Source of the DNA: Sulfurospirillum sp964466465
GTDB taxonomy: Bacteria; Campylobacterota; Campylobacteria; Campylobacterales; Sulfurospirillaceae
Assembly (NCBI GenBank): GCA_964466465.1
Contig: CAYXNJ010000006.1
Location: forward strand, 1 to 64,000
Length of the DNA stretch: 64,000 nt
Reading direction: 5' to 3'
Shown: in pieces, positions 31,952 to 40,894 of the stretch
Numbering within the stretch: the stretch's first letter is position 1
How the letters are laid out: each line of letters begins with the position of its first letter
Notes under the pieces: model-generated
What the model was told of the DNA's origin: nothing
The model's input: only the letters and a program-made list of their open reading frames with translations
Database searches by the model: none
Program-made: the position numbers and the translations under genes

Positions 31952-33053
31952 TGTTTTTGTAAACGGTTTCGAGTCTGTTTGCTGCGCGGGGGAAAATTGT
32001 GAAGCCCTATTTGAGGCGATTTGCAAGCAGCAAAGCGGTGTGAATGTTTACAGCGAATTTACACCCAACAAAGAGGTGGCTCTGGGTAAAATCAAAAAAC
32101 CTTTTTCCATAGAGGCACTTTTAGAGCTTACATGTAAAAAGGTTTTAGAGCGAAGTGGGCTTGAAAATTTTGAGCACACGCTCCTTGTTGTCGGTTCCTC
32201 CGTGGGCGGAATGCAAATCACCGAGGAGATTTTTTTAAAAGAACACGCTTACACCAACATTGACCCCAAACTTCACGTCATTGACGCCATAGCGCACCTT
32301 CTCTCTTCCAAATTTTCGTTCCAAGATGACATCTCGTTTTCAACTGCGTGTACCTCAAGTGCCAATGCGCTTGGCTATGCGTACGAGATCATCGCTAAGG
32401 GTGTGTATAAAAACGTGTTAGTGGTGGGGTTTGATACGCTCTCTTTGACGACCATACGAGGGTTTGACGCGCTTGGGGTGTTGAGTGCTTCTGCTTGCAA
32501 ACCGTTTGACGTGAGTCGTGATGGTATGAATGTGGCAGAGGGCATCGCGGTTTTACTGCTTCAAAATGAGCCTCATGAAACGAGTGTTGAGCTACGAGGT
32601 GTTGGGTATAGCTCGGACGCGCATCACATGGCGCACCCTAGTCCTGATGGCGTGGGAGCACTTAGTGCTATGCAAAAAGCCTTAAAATGCGCTGGCATTG
32701 AGCCCTCTGCGGTGGGTTATGTGAATGCGCATGGTACGGGGACGCAGGCAAATGATGAAAGCGAAGCGTGTGCCATTGAAACCCTTTTTGGAAGCAATGT
32801 GTTTGTAAGTTCGACCAAATCGATTACAGGGCATACTTTGGGAGCTGCGGGCGCACTTGAGGCGATTATTTGCGTGATGGCACTTCAAAAGCAAATCCTT
32901 CCACCCAATACGCATCTAAGTGAGCCAGAAAATAAAACGCTCAACCTTGTTAGTAGGGCTAAAGCACATACCTTTCGCTACGCTTTAAGCAATTCACTTG
33001 CCTTTGGTGGCAACAACACCTCACTTCTTTTTGGACTCCCCGATGAAGGTTAA
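31938..33053 (+). CDS. Beta-ketoacyl-ACP synthase (FabF-like) of the polyene cluster
   Basis: 371-residue condensing enzyme. All catalytic parts are present: Cys in FSTACTSSANALG (Cys 138), His in VNAHGTGTQAND (about 270), Lys/His in STKSITGHTLGAAGA (about 305), and the FGGNN glycine loop near the C-terminus. It performs decarboxylative condensation of malonyl-ACP with the aryl-primed chain. It is about 40 residues shorter than typical FabF. It overlaps the following chain-length-factor-like gene, suggesting a heterodimer. Confidence 0.92.
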   Translation: MPKNSVFVNGFESVCCAGENCEALFEAICKQQSGVNVYSEFTPNKEVALGKIKKPFSIEALLELTCKKVLERSGLENFEHTLLVVGSSVGGMQITEEIFLKEHAYTNIDPKLHVIDAIAHLLSSKFSFQDDISFSTACTSSANALGYAYEIIAKGVYKNVLVVGFDTLSLTTIRGFDALGVLSASACKPFDVSRDGMNVAEGIAVLLLQNEPHETSVELRGVGYSSDAHHMAHPSPDGVGALSAMQKALKCAGIEPSAVGYVNAHGTGTQANDESEACAIETLFGSNVFVSSTKSITGHTLGAAGALEAIICVMALQKQILPPNTHLSEPENKTLNLVSRAKAHTFRYALSNSLAFGGNNTSLLFGLPDEG

Positions 33054-33687
33054 TTTAGAAATTTTAAGCAGTGCGTACCTGCTCGGTGAAAAAAGCGTGG
33101 AGCTTCCTCGTATTAAAGAGCTTGTACCTCAGATGATTGTGCGTCGCCGTCTTACCAAAGCGGCAAAAATCGCTGTCGAGCTTTTAGGCAGTGTGGGGCA
33201 TTTTGAGGGCGGGCGCATTGTTTGCGGAAGTGCGTTTGGCGAGCTTGAAACGACGGCAAACATCTTAAACGCCATTGGCGATGAACAGCCTCTGAGTCCT
33301 ACTGATTTTCAAAATTCGGTTTACAACACCGCCGTTTCGTACCTCTCCATTTTGTACCATAACCATAGTGAGATTGTCACCCTCTCCAGTGGTGACAAAA
33401 CGGCGCGCAATGTCCTAAAGGCGGGTGCGCTCAAAGCATTGGATGGCGATATACTGCTTCTTTTGTGTTTTGAAACGCTCGATATTCCCAACATCGAACA
33501 GGTGAATCACTGCATCAGTTACCTTGAAAGCGGTGTAGCGTTGGTGGTTCGAGTTACTAAAGACAACGCGACTTTGACGCTACAAAAAAGCGCGCTTACA
33601 GGGGTTCCAAACTCCATCAGCGAGATGTTACATGTCGCGCAAATAGCGCCCACATTAGAGCGTGCGATTGTCGAAGTAAGCTTATGA
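33043..33687 (+). CDS. Chain-length-factor-like ketosynthase partner (ApeC-type)
   Basis: 214 residues, resembling only the N-terminal half of a ketosynthase (the family described as beta-ketoacyl synthase N-terminal domain). It lacks the active-site Cys: the nucleophile-elbow region reads VTLSSGDKTARNVL. That agrees with the non-catalytic partner of aryl-polyene ketosynthases, which sets chain length in a KS-CLF pair. Start ATG at 33043 overlaps the KS gene end by 11 bp; the upstream in-frame codon at 32998 would only extend it into the KS gene. A separate function is not excluded. Confidence 0.8.
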   Translation: MKVNLEILSSAYLLGEKSVELPRIKELVPQMIVRRRLTKAAKIAVELLGSVGHFEGGRIVCGSAFGELETTANILNAIGDEQPLSPTDFQNSVYNTAVSYLSILYHNHSEIVTLSSGDKTARNVLKAGALKALDGDILLLLCFETLDIPNIEQVNHCISYLESGVALVVRVTKDNATLTLQKSALTGVPNSISEMLHVAQIAPTLERAIVEVSL

Positions 33688-34043
33688 ATTTACCGCATCT
33701 TCCTCCCATTCTCTTTGCCAAAGAGGTGCTTACATGTAAAGATAAAAAAGCATCGGTGCTTTGTGAATTTCCTTGTTCTCCAACGCTACCTATGCTTATA
33801 GAAGCTGCCGCTCAAGCCTCATCGGCTTTTGCACAGTCTGTCACACCCCGAAACGGTTTTTTGGTGCTCATCAAAGATGTTGTGTCACACATAGCGTTAT
33901 CAAGTCTTACGTGTATTGTTGTGGTTGAATCGCGTTTATCGCTTGGAAACTCCTCTGAGTTTTATTTTGAAGTGTTTGAAAAAGAGGGTGGAGTGATGAA
34001 TGCGAGTGGGTCGTTTATGATTGTATTGGAAGAGGTTCAATGA
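33684..34043 (+). CDS. Hotdog-fold dehydratase-like protein (ApeP-type)
   Basis: 119 residues of the 3-hydroxyacyl-ACP dehydratase hotdog group. The N-terminal LPHLPPILFAKEV mirrors the LPHxxPM.. segment of ApeP/FabZ-like dehydratases. The central helix PMLIEAAAQASSAFA corresponds to the family 'E-x-x-A-Q' helix, with Glu likely being the catalytic acid. It overlaps the CLF-like gene by 4 bp and the hydrolase gene by 4 bp. Aryl polyene systems normally use two dehydratases; the second here is at 44645-44959. Confidence 0.75.
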   Translation: MNLPHLPPILFAKEVLTCKDKKASVLCEFPCSPTLPMLIEAAAQASSAFAQSVTPRNGFLVLIKDVVSHIALSSLTCIVVVESRLSLGNSSEFYFEVFEKEGGVMNASGSFMIVLEEVQ

Positions 34044-35362
34044 AGTTTTTACTGATGGTATGGGTGTTTTTTCTGGGACTTCAAGCAGAAGAACTTCGTG
34101 GAACCTTTATCACCGAGCCTATTTTTAAGGCATCTGTTTACATGCAAACCCTAGGCAATCCCGAAAATCCAGCAGTTGTTTTGGTGCATGGATTAGGCGA
34201 TGAAGCTTCTACCATTTGGGAACGTACGATTGAAGAGTTGAAAAATGATTATTATGTTATTACGTTTGATTTGCCTGGTTTTGGGCAATCTAGTAAAGCT
34301 AATGAACTTTATTCACCTCTGAATTACGCCAAGTTTATTCGTTATCTCACCCAAACCTATCTTAAAAAGCCGTTTCATTTAGTGGGGCACTCAATGGGTG
34401 GAGCGATTTCGCTCAAATACACCAGTATGTATCCCTCTGATGTAGAAAGTTTAGTGCTTGTGGACGCGGCTGGCATACTGCATCGGTCTGAATATAATAA
34501 TTTTTTAATTCAAAGTGGAGTCAATGCTTTTTTTGATGAGCAAAACGGCTTAATTCAGGGGCTCCAAACACAAAAAATGAATTCGTTTATCGATAAAATG
34601 GCAGAGAAGATTGATCGTAAGCTGTCATTAGATATGAGCGTTGTTCTTGCAAGTGAAGATTTACGAAGCACTGTTCTTGGAGGTGCCCCTCATAGCATCG
34701 CAGCAGTAGCATTGGTGGAGGAAAATTTCAATGGTGCTCCTCAAAAGATTAGTACACGAACAACCATTATTTGGGGAGAAACGGATGGAGTAGCTCCCGT
34801 TGAGACAGGTTATGTGTTGCATAAATTAATGCCATCTTCTTCTTTGAAAATTCTTCCACATGCAGGACATGTGCCTATGCTAACCCATGAAGAGGCATTT
34901 TTACATATTTTAGAAACACATTTAAAGAGTAAAGAAGGGACTTCAAGACCTACGAAGCCCAAAAATACACAAAGCTATAGCATTAAAATCAAAGATGTTA
35001 AAGACAAAGTCTATACAGGTACAATAGAGAGTATCACGATACGCGATTCACAAAAAATTGTTATTAAAGATGCAATGATCGAAGAGTTGATTGTGTATAA
35101 CTCAGATGTTGAAATTATTAATAGTACTATTAAAACACCCAAAACAGTAGCCGTAGCAGCACAAAATGCGAAGGTATCTATTGTAGCGAGTGAAATTTTT
35201 GGAAAAATCAAACTGCATAACGCGAAACTTCATTTGTTGGGTGTTACGATGGATACACTTGGAAAACCCATCGAAGCACTTTCTCCTTCTATGGTTTTTT
35301 TCTCATTGTGTCAAATTAATGATAAGTTAATTCATGGAAAAGAGATTTTAAATGTGAAATAA
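34040..35362 (+). CDS. Exported alpha/beta hydrolase fused to a beta-helix-like C-terminal domain
   Basis: 440 residues. A signal peptide (about 1-16, cleavage near LQA) is followed by an alpha/beta hydrolase (about 20-295). Oxyanion loop VLVHGLGDEAS, nucleophile GHSMGG (Ser about 117), acid in GETDGVAP (about 253) and His in HAGHVPML (about 278). Residues about 310-440 are short repeating strands rich in I/V/K/N/S (SITIRDSQKIVIKDAMIEEL, then IINSTIKTP and ASEIFGKIKL), resembling a small right-handed beta-helix. It could act on the polyene lipid during or after export. The fusion is unusual. Confidence 0.8.
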   Translation: MKFLLMVWVFFLGLQAEELRGTFITEPIFKASVYMQTLGNPENPAVVLVHGLGDEASTIWERTIEELKNDYYVITFDLPGFGQSSKANELYSPLNYAKFIRYLTQTYLKKPFHLVGHSMGGAISLKYTSMYPSDVESLVLVDAAGILHRSEYNNFLIQSGVNAFFDEQNGLIQGLQTQKMNSFIDKMAEKIDRKLSLDMSVVLASEDLRSTVLGGAPHSIAAVALVEENFNGAPQKISTRTTIIWGETDGVAPVETGYVLHKLMPSSSLKILPHAGHVPMLTHEEAFLHILETHLKSKEGTSRPTKPKNTQSYSIKIKDVKDKVYTGTIESITIRDSQKIVIKDAMIEELIVYNSDVEIINSTIKTPKTVAVAAQNAKVSIVASEIFGKIKLHNAKLHLLGVTMDTLGKPIEALSPSMVFFSLCQINDKLIHGKEILNVK

Positions 35363-35367
35363 TAGGA

Positions 35368-35391
35368 TTAAAGCCTATAAATGGGCTTTAA
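35368..35391 (+). terminator. Hairpin after the plus-strand operon
   Basis: TTAAAGCC pairs with GGCTTTAA around 8 bases just after the hydrolase stop. No clear T-tract follows; probably a weak terminator. Confidence 0.45.
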
Positions 35392-35462
35392 GATACTATT
35401 TAATCAGTAAAAATTAATCTTGAAACCACTACAATGAAATCAAATTTCTTTAAAGGATGGTA

Positions 35463-35861
35463 ATGAAAAAACTTCTTATGTTGGCGTTGGCTTTTGGTAT
35501 GAGTATGGCATTTTTTGGTTGTGGAACACCACCTGTGTATAATGTAAATAACAATACAATTGCTGTTGCTGCCGATAAAAAGGCAACAATGTCAGATGTT
35601 GAAAAAGCAATTATTCGTGCAGGCGGAGGACTTGGTTGGATTATCAAGAAAGAAAAAGAGGGACTTCTTAAAGGAACATTGATTCTTAGAACACATACGG
35701 CAGTGGTTGCTATTACCTACAATACCGAAGAGTATAGCATTAACTATGAAAGCAGTGTTAACTTAAACTATGATCCTGCAAATAATACCATCCATAGTAA
35801 CTACAATGGTTGGATTCAAAACCTCAATAAAGCAATTCAAGTTCAATTAGGATTGCTCTAA
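35463..35861 (+). CDS. Small lipoprotein, function unknown
   Basis: 132 residues. Signal peptide with lipobox (FFGC at about residues 16-19). The mature part is a single domain: helix (MSDVEKAIIRAGGGLGW), then beta strands (LKGTLILRTHTAVVAITYNT, EYSINYESSVNLNY), and a closing helix (NLNKAIQVQLGLL). The layout resembles small outer-membrane or periplasmic binding lipoproteins. It faces, tail to tail, the YajG-like lipoprotein gene. The start at 35463 is preferred on ribosome binding site spacing (AAAGGATGGT). Membership of the polyene cluster is by position only. Confidence 0.75.
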   Translation: MKKLLMLALAFGMSMAFFGCGTPPVYNVNNNTIAVAADKKATMSDVEKAIIRAGGGLGWIIKKEKEGLLKGTLILRTHTAVVAITYNTEEYSINYESSVNLNYDPANNTIHSNYNGWIQNLNKAIQVQLGLL

Positions 35862-35869
35862 CATATTGA

Positions 35870-35898
35870 AAAGGGTAGTTGTTTTTAGACTACCCTTT
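35870..35898. terminator. Bidirectional terminator between convergent lipoprotein genes
   Basis: AAAGGGTAGT pairs perfectly with ACTACCCTTT around a 9-base T-rich loop. It ends both halves of the cluster. Confidence 0.75.
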
Positions 35899-35907
35899 GG
35901 CATTCAT

Positions 35908-36570
35908 TTATTTTATCTCTGTTTTTGCTTGCGCACTATACTCTTTTAATGCCTTTTGCATCATCTCTATATAATTACTTTCCATACCTGTTTGGAAAGA
36001 ATCTGCAACTTTGACATGTAAGTTATAAGATGCAGGTGTTCCTTCTTGTTTTAAATCAACAATCGTTTCAATTTCACAACTGATTGAAAGTGCCCAAAAT
36101 CCCATATTCATCCACGACCAAAATTTGAGAATTTTAACATCGGCGATATAGGTTTGCGGGGTGACTTGCTCTTTGTTTTCAATGACTTGGTATCCTTTGT
36201 CCATTAAAGCCTCTTTGAGAGAATCTTTAATGACACTTGAAACACTTTGATTTTCATTGAGAAGTATATCGCCAAGTGCCATACCATAACCATTGCGCTT
36301 TCTTCCAACTGCACGTGCTTTGATGGCATCACTTTGTGGCTCAGAAGGATCAAGAGAAGGAATGCTCGGTTCTGGTGGTTTTACCTCAAAAACACGCTTA
36401 TCGACCACAGAATTGATGTAAACCTGCTTGCCATTGGATGGCGCAACTTCAGCTTTAGTCGCGGTTGGCACTTGCAGCGCAACTTCTCCACGTTTGGTAG
36501 CACAACCCGTAAAAAATAGGGCACTGGCAGCAAAGGCGAGTGTGAGGAGCGTTCTTAAAACATAATTCAT
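35908..36570 (-). CDS. YajG-like lipoprotein
   Basis: 220 residues. Signal peptide and lipobox FTGC (about 20-23). The mature protein begins VALQVPTATK and contains VYINSVVDKRVFEVKP, a pattern of the YajG/LptE-like group (strand, 'D-x-R'). Residues about 95-150 have VSSVIKDSLKEALMDKGY followed by strands (TYIADVKILKF), and the C-terminal helix is ESNYIEMMQKALKEYS. Probably inner-face outer-membrane lipoprotein. It lies at the 3' end of the minus-strand operon of the cluster, 25 bp downstream of the ligase gene. Confidence 0.75.
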   Translation of the reverse strand: MNYVLRTLLTLAFAASALFFTGCATKRGEVALQVPTATKAEVAPSNGKQVYINSVVDKRVFEVKPPEPSIPSLDPSEPQSDAIKARAVGRKRNGYGMALGDILLNENQSVSSVIKDSLKEALMDKGYQVIENKEQVTPQTYIADVKILKFWSWMNMGFWALSISCEIETIVDLKQEGTPASYNLHVKVADSFQTGMESNYIEMMQKALKEYSAQAKTEIK

Positions 36571-36595
36571 TCGACTTCCTTTAAGATTGAGATTT

Positions 36596-37777
36596 TTAGA
36601 CTAATGGCATACATTTTTTCCCCATCAATGTGGTGGAGATTTTATCGACAATGTGTAATTCAATCGGCAGATTGATTTTCCCTAATTTTTGTTTGATGGC
36701 ACTTTTTAGCTCTTTAACTGTGATGAGACGTGTTGCTTCAAGAAAAACTTGAATGACTTCATCTTTCAGCTCGGCATTGTTATGCTTGACGTGTACGAGG
36801 GCTTTTTCTATGCCCTCCATTGCTTCTAAAATCTCTTCGATTTGTGCGGTAGCGTAGCGTTTGCCTGCGATTTTAACAATGTTACTACTTCGTCCAATGA
36901 GTTGAAAGCGGCCCTGCTCAATGGTTGCGTAATCAAAACTCTGAATCGCTCCACCTGTGTGTGTAAAGCCCTCTTGCCACAGTGTTTTTGAGATAAAAGG
37001 TGAGCTTACATGTAAAAGTCCTTCGGCATTCAGTGAGACTTCCACGCTATGAAACGGTGTCCAAAAGGTGTCATCTTGTTTTTTAAAGGCGATGCTTCCT
37101 GTCTCTGTTGAGCCAAAGAGTTGAATGAGTGTGGTGTTGAATGTGTCGGTAAACTCTTTGGCAATTTCGGGAGGCAATGGTCCTGTGGAGCTGATAAAAA
37201 TGGTTTCGCTTAGGTCTTTGGTTTCATCAAGTCTCAAAAGAGATTTGATGTAAAGAGGCGTAGTGACGATGAGATGATGAGGCTTGGCAGACTCAAGCAG
37301 GTCGTGGGGTAAAAAATGCTCTTTAAAAATCAAGTCAACATCCAGTTTAAGCGGAAGCAACAGTGCCGCTAAAAAGCCGTAGATATGAATGAACGGAACG
37401 GTTGCAACCACTTTTTCGATCTGAAAATTCCCAAATTCTCGCACCAATGCTGCCATATCTGTTTCAATGTTTTCTCTACTTTTAAAGGCACCTGTTGGAA
37501 AGCCTGTGCTTCCTGAGGTAAAAAACATGGCGGCAAAGTCAATATTGTTGAAGGTTTCAGTGCCTAGTGATTCGATTTTTTCTTTTAGCGCGAGGTTTTC
37601 TTGGTCGTACAAAATGGGTTTTGCACCTGAAAGATAAGCTCTTAAAATTTCTATGGCATTCTCTTCTTTGGTTTTTGAGGGAACAAGCACGATGTGGTTT
37701 TTGAGTGTTTCATCAACGAGACTCTCACTCTGATAAATTTTTTCACTACCATCATCGTTTAGTATGACCAGACGCAT
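36596..37777 (-). CDS. AMP-dependent acyl/aryl ligase (ApeH-type)
   Basis: 393 residues, adenylate-forming superfamily. P-loop FFTSGSTGFPTGA (about 106-118) deviates from the usual STGxPKG by having Thr instead of Lys. The adenine-binding motif is LFGSTETGS (about 221-229), and the hinge is LIGRSSNIVKIAGKRY (about 292-307), followed by the C-terminal lid and a lysine near the end (LMGKKCMPL). Expected reaction: activation of the cinnamate-type starter acid and transfer to ACP. Start ATG 37777 overlaps the exporter stop (TAATG), so the earlier codon at 37828 is unlikely. Confidence 0.88.
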   Translation of the reverse strand: MRLVILNDDGSEKIYQSESLVDETLKNHIVLVPSKTKEENAIEILRAYLSGAKPILYDQENLALKEKIESLGTETFNNIDFAAMFFTSGSTGFPTGAFKSRENIETDMAALVREFGNFQIEKVVATVPFIHIYGFLAALLLPLKLDVDLIFKEHFLPHDLLESAKPHHLIVTTPLYIKSLLRLDETKDLSETIFISSTGPLPPEIAKEFTDTFNTTLIQLFGSTETGSIAFKKQDDTFWTPFHSVEVSLNAEGLLHVSSPFISKTLWQEGFTHTGGAIQSFDYATIEQGRFQLIGRSSNIVKIAGKRYATAQIEEILEAMEGIEKALVHVKHNNAELKDEVIQVFLEATRLITVKELKSAIKQKLGKINLPIELHIVDKISTTLMGKKCMPLV

Positions 37778-39891
37778 TATCGTTTTCTCCCCATTAATAA
37801 AACTAAAATAGCTACTGTCGCAACGCACGAAACCAATCCCATTGCATGAAGTGCTCCAATGTCACTAAATATAAGCACACCAAAGCCCGCAAAGGTGTCA
37901 ATGATGGAGAAGAAAATCGCACTTCTGGTTCCATCTTTGAAGCTATCTTCACTACTCATATAAATGCCATAGTCAATGCCAAAAAGCATCATAATAAACA
38001 GCATAAAAATATGAGCAATAGTAAATGTTCCCATCAATGCAAACAGTAAAATAAGTGCTGTTGGTAAGAGTACAAAGCTAGAGCTGAGTGCTATGGTTTT
38101 GCGGCACACCATCTTGAGCATGAAAACGATAAATGCAATTGCGAGAACACCTCCCAAAAGAAGTTGATGCGCAATTTTTTGAAGGGCATTAAAGAAGATC
38201 TCTTTGGCATCGATGGAGGAAGCAAACGTAAATTTTTCCACTACGTTTCGATCACTGTTTTTTACTAAAGCGTATGTGTAGTATTTGCCTTCCTGAAAGA
38301 CGACATCAAAGCCCATTTCACGTAGTTGCTCTAAAGAGAGTTCTTGATAATTTGGGTACAAGAGTGCTTCGCTATAGGCATTTTTAAAGAAACCCGTGCG
38401 AAAGCCAAGCTTGGTCGCTTCTTCTTCGATTTGTGCCTTTTTCTCGTTTAAATGCAATGCTTCCAGTGCTTTTTTTCGTTGTTCGTAAAACGATTTGTCA
38501 AAAAAGTAAGAAAGCGGTGCGGTGGCATTTTTAAAGCTTTTTTGGATGGTATTGCTATGTGCTATAAGTTCATCAATAGAGTTTGCTTCGATGAGAAGCG
38601 GTATGAAACCCTCTTTTTTAATGGCATTTTTGAAGAATTTTTCCTCTTTCATCAAGGCGGTGTTTTGGTAGTCAAGGTTTTTGATGTTGGTATCAAGCTT
38701 TATGAAAGGAATACTTAACACAATGGCTAAGAGAGAAAGTAGAGCGATGGCACGGTAGGGCAAGGGAATGGAGACGTGAAATTTGGTATAGGGTTGCGCT
38801 TTTTTAAAGCCAATGAGTGGAAAAAGAAACACAAATTGAAGGTAAGAGAGCACAAGAGAGATCATCGCAAACACACACACTTGCTGGATAAGCGGGAAAT
38901 CGACCCACGCGAAGATCAAAAAACCGCCAAAAGTGGTAAGGAAGCCGTAAAAAACAGAGATGTTAAACTTCTTTTTGCTCTCATAATGCCCGTAAAAATA
39001 GTAGTGGAACATGTAGTCAATCGCCAATGTTCCTATGGCGTTGCCAAAAGCTAAAACAAAGACAGAGACTTCACTCCAAATTATGCCAATAAGTAAAAAC
39101 GAAAGCAAGGCGGAGGTCGCAAGGGTGGCAATGGTATTGATGAGAAGGTAAATGTTTTTAATGATGAAAATATAAAGCGCAAGCAACAAAATGGTTGAGA
39201 GGACAATCAAAAAGGTAACGTCATCTTGAATTTTTTGTGAGTTTTCTACAAAGTAAAAGGTTGGGCTAAAGACGCGGACATTGTGTATGCCTTTGAGCTC
39301 TTGATGCACAAGGTTGTAGATGGTTTCATAGCTCTCGATGGTATTGGAAGTGTCTTTGATGCTTAAGATGCACAGATACCCAAAATCACCCAGCGCTAAG
39401 TGCCCATCTCGAATGTTAATGGGCATTTTTTGCTCTTTTGGGCTAAAGTAGCCCAGCGGATCAGTCGCGTCTATGGTTGAATAGTAGGGATTATTGGTCA
39501 TTTTTTCATAAAGCGATTTGAGTGTTTCATGGATATTTTGCGAGTCATCTTTGGTGAGGCTTTTCAGGTAAAAAGCGTTAGTTTTGGTGTATTCGAGTAG
39601 CTTTGCATTGGGCGTTATGGCACTTTCCAATTTTAAAAGATTGGAGGCAAGTAGTTTCTCTTCGATGGTTTTGATTTTGGCAAGGGATTCTTTATCGAAC
39701 CCTTCGGTAGCAATGAGCACTTCTTTTGAATTTTTGAAATGTGAATAGATCTCAAAGGCTTCTTTGCTCTTGCCTTCAGGTAAAAAAGAGAGCAAGTTCG
39801 TGGAGACGTGCACGGAGTTTTGGTAGAAGAAAAAAAGTATGCCGATAAGGGCAAAAAGAGCGAGATTGAGGGTTTTAGTTCCTAATTTCAA
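37777..39891 (-). CDS. MMPL/RND-family lipid exporter of the cluster
   Basis: 704 residues, two RND halves. Helix 1 is at 8-25, a large periplasmic domain follows, then five helices (about 230-355) including LAFGNAIGTLAIDYMFHYYFYG (quoted in part: GTLAIDYMFHYYF) with the membrane aspartate expected in proton relay. A second periplasmic domain runs about 400-570, and the final helices end VALLMGRKR. MMPL exporters of this size sit in aryl polyene and flexirubin clusters and are thought to move the finished lipid across the inner membrane. It is followed by the ligase gene with stop/start overlap. Confidence 0.9.
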   Translation of the reverse strand: MKLGTKTLNLALFALIGILFFFYQNSVHVSTNLLSFLPEGKSKEAFEIYSHFKNSKEVLIATEGFDKESLAKIKTIEEKLLASNLLKLESAITPNAKLLEYTKTNAFYLKSLTKDDSQNIHETLKSLYEKMTNNPYYSTIDATDPLGYFSPKEQKMPINIRDGHLALGDFGYLCILSIKDTSNTIESYETIYNLVHQELKGIHNVRVFSPTFYFVENSQKIQDDVTFLIVLSTILLLALYIFIIKNIYLLINTIATLATSALLSFLLIGIIWSEVSVFVLAFGNAIGTLAIDYMFHYYFYGHYESKKKFNISVFYGFLTTFGGFLIFAWVDFPLIQQVCVFAMISLVLSYLQFVFLFPLIGFKKAQPYTKFHVSIPLPYRAIALLSLLAIVLSIPFIKLDTNIKNLDYQNTALMKEEKFFKNAIKKEGFIPLLIEANSIDELIAHSNTIQKSFKNATAPLSYFFDKSFYEQRKKALEALHLNEKKAQIEEEATKLGFRTGFFKNAYSEALLYPNYQELSLEQLREMGFDVVFQEGKYYTYALVKNSDRNVVEKFTFASSIDAKEIFFNALQKIAHQLLLGGVLAIAFIVFMLKMVCRKTIALSSSFVLLPTALILLFALMGTFTIAHIFMLFIMMLFGIDYGIYMSSEDSFKDGTRSAIFFSIIDTFAGFGVLIFSDIGALHAMGLVSCVATVAILVLLMGRKR

Positions 39892-40357
39892 TAGTAATCC
39901 TATCGCCGTTTTTAATCTTTACCTGTAACGATTTAAGCTCGTTTATGTGACGCGTGATGCGTACCTCTTCAAGCACTTCGGCTGCCACACCTTTGGGGAT
40001 CAAAAGTGTCTCATTGTCTTTTGTTTTTGCATCAAAAAAGGAGTCTAACAAGATACTGTTTTCATCATGAACCGCTTTGATAATCAGAAAAAAATAGTTC
40101 ATGGAAGGCATACTTTGCGCATCGATAACGTGATAGCCATTTTGATCTTGAATGGTGAGCTTTTCTTCAAAATAGGTCAAAACTTTGGATTCGGGTTTGA
40201 CGTACTCGATGATGATGTTCTGCTCTCCAAAGGTGATGAAGCCCTCTAGTGTGACGTTTTTATCGAGTGCAAAGAGGTAGCGCGTCTCTTTGAAGTTTGA
40301 AGCAGTCGCTCCAAAAAGAGCAAGTGAGCACAGTAAGCATAAAGCGAAGGCTTTCAT
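39875..40357 (-). CDS. LolA-like periplasmic carrier protein
   Basis: 160 residues. Signal peptide MKAFALCLLCSLALFGATAS is followed by NFKETRYLFALDKNVTLEG, a typical LolA-like start ('F-x-E-x-R-x-x-x-x-L'). Then comes a curved beta-sheet pattern ending NELKSLQVKIKNGDRITIEIRN. In aryl polyene clusters such LolA-like proteins probably accept the product from the MMPL exporter and carry it to the outer membrane. It overlaps the exporter gene by 17 bp and follows the membrane protein gene by 3 bp. Confidence 0.82.
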   Translation of the reverse strand: MKAFALCLLCSLALFGATASNFKETRYLFALDKNVTLEGFITFGEQNIIIEYVKPESKVLTYFEEKLTIQDQNGYHVIDAQSMPSMNYFFLIIKAVHDENSILLDSFFDAKTKDNETLLIPKGVAAEVLEEVRITRHINELKSLQVKIKNGDRITIEIRN

Positions 40358-40360
40358 ACG

Positions 40361-40894
40361 TTAGTTCCGTCTTAAAAAGATAAATTGGCGATGTAAAAAC
40401 TGTGCAATTCCACCAATGATAAAAACCATGTACCAGCCAAAAGAGGAGTAGATGATCCAATACGCATCATTTTTGAGCAGTAAAATGCCTACATGTAGAA
40501 GAATATTGAGACATGCCAGAGCTATCCAAAAAAGCGTTGAGTGATTAATGTACACCTCTTCTTTTTCGCTAAGAGGTCGTTTATGAATTTTACGTGCAAA
40601 GTGCAAAATGATGGAATCATTGTCAAAATAGCTCACAATCAAGAAAAAGATAAATGCCAGAGAAATAAGCAGCGGTAAGAACTTGAGGACTAAAAAGTCA
40701 TTCAAGAAAAAGGCACTGATGGCAACGGTGATGTAAAAGAGTGGAAACAGTGTTGTCTTAAGTACCTTTTGTTTGAGACTTATGAACCAAATCAGTCCAA
40801 AACAAAAAAGTCCAATTGAGACGGTCTTAATGTCAAAATAACTTAGCAACACCACAACAACGGGTGCGTATAAAAATGAAAAAAGTATGTGCAT
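40361..40894 (-). CDS. Polytopic inner-membrane protein of the cluster (ApeG-like)
   Basis: 177 residues with about six membrane helices (SFLYAPVVVVLLSYF, SIGLFCFGLIWFISL, FPLFYITVAISAFFL, then LPLLISLAFIFFLIV, LNILLHVGILLL, and WYMVFIIGGIAQFL). No catalytic motif is visible. Aryl polyene clusters usually encode one such small membrane protein next to the LolA-like and exporter genes; a role in export-complex assembly is inference. Its ATG shares a base with the ketoreductase stop (TAATG). Confidence 0.75.
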   Translation of the reverse strand: MHILFSFLYAPVVVVLLSYFDIKTVSIGLFCFGLIWFISLKQKVLKTTLFPLFYITVAISAFFLNDFLVLKFLPLLISLAFIFFLIVSYFDNDSIILHFARKIHKRPLSEKEEVYINHSTLFWIALACLNILLHVGILLLKNDAYWIIYSSFGWYMVFIIGGIAQFLHRQFIFLRRN

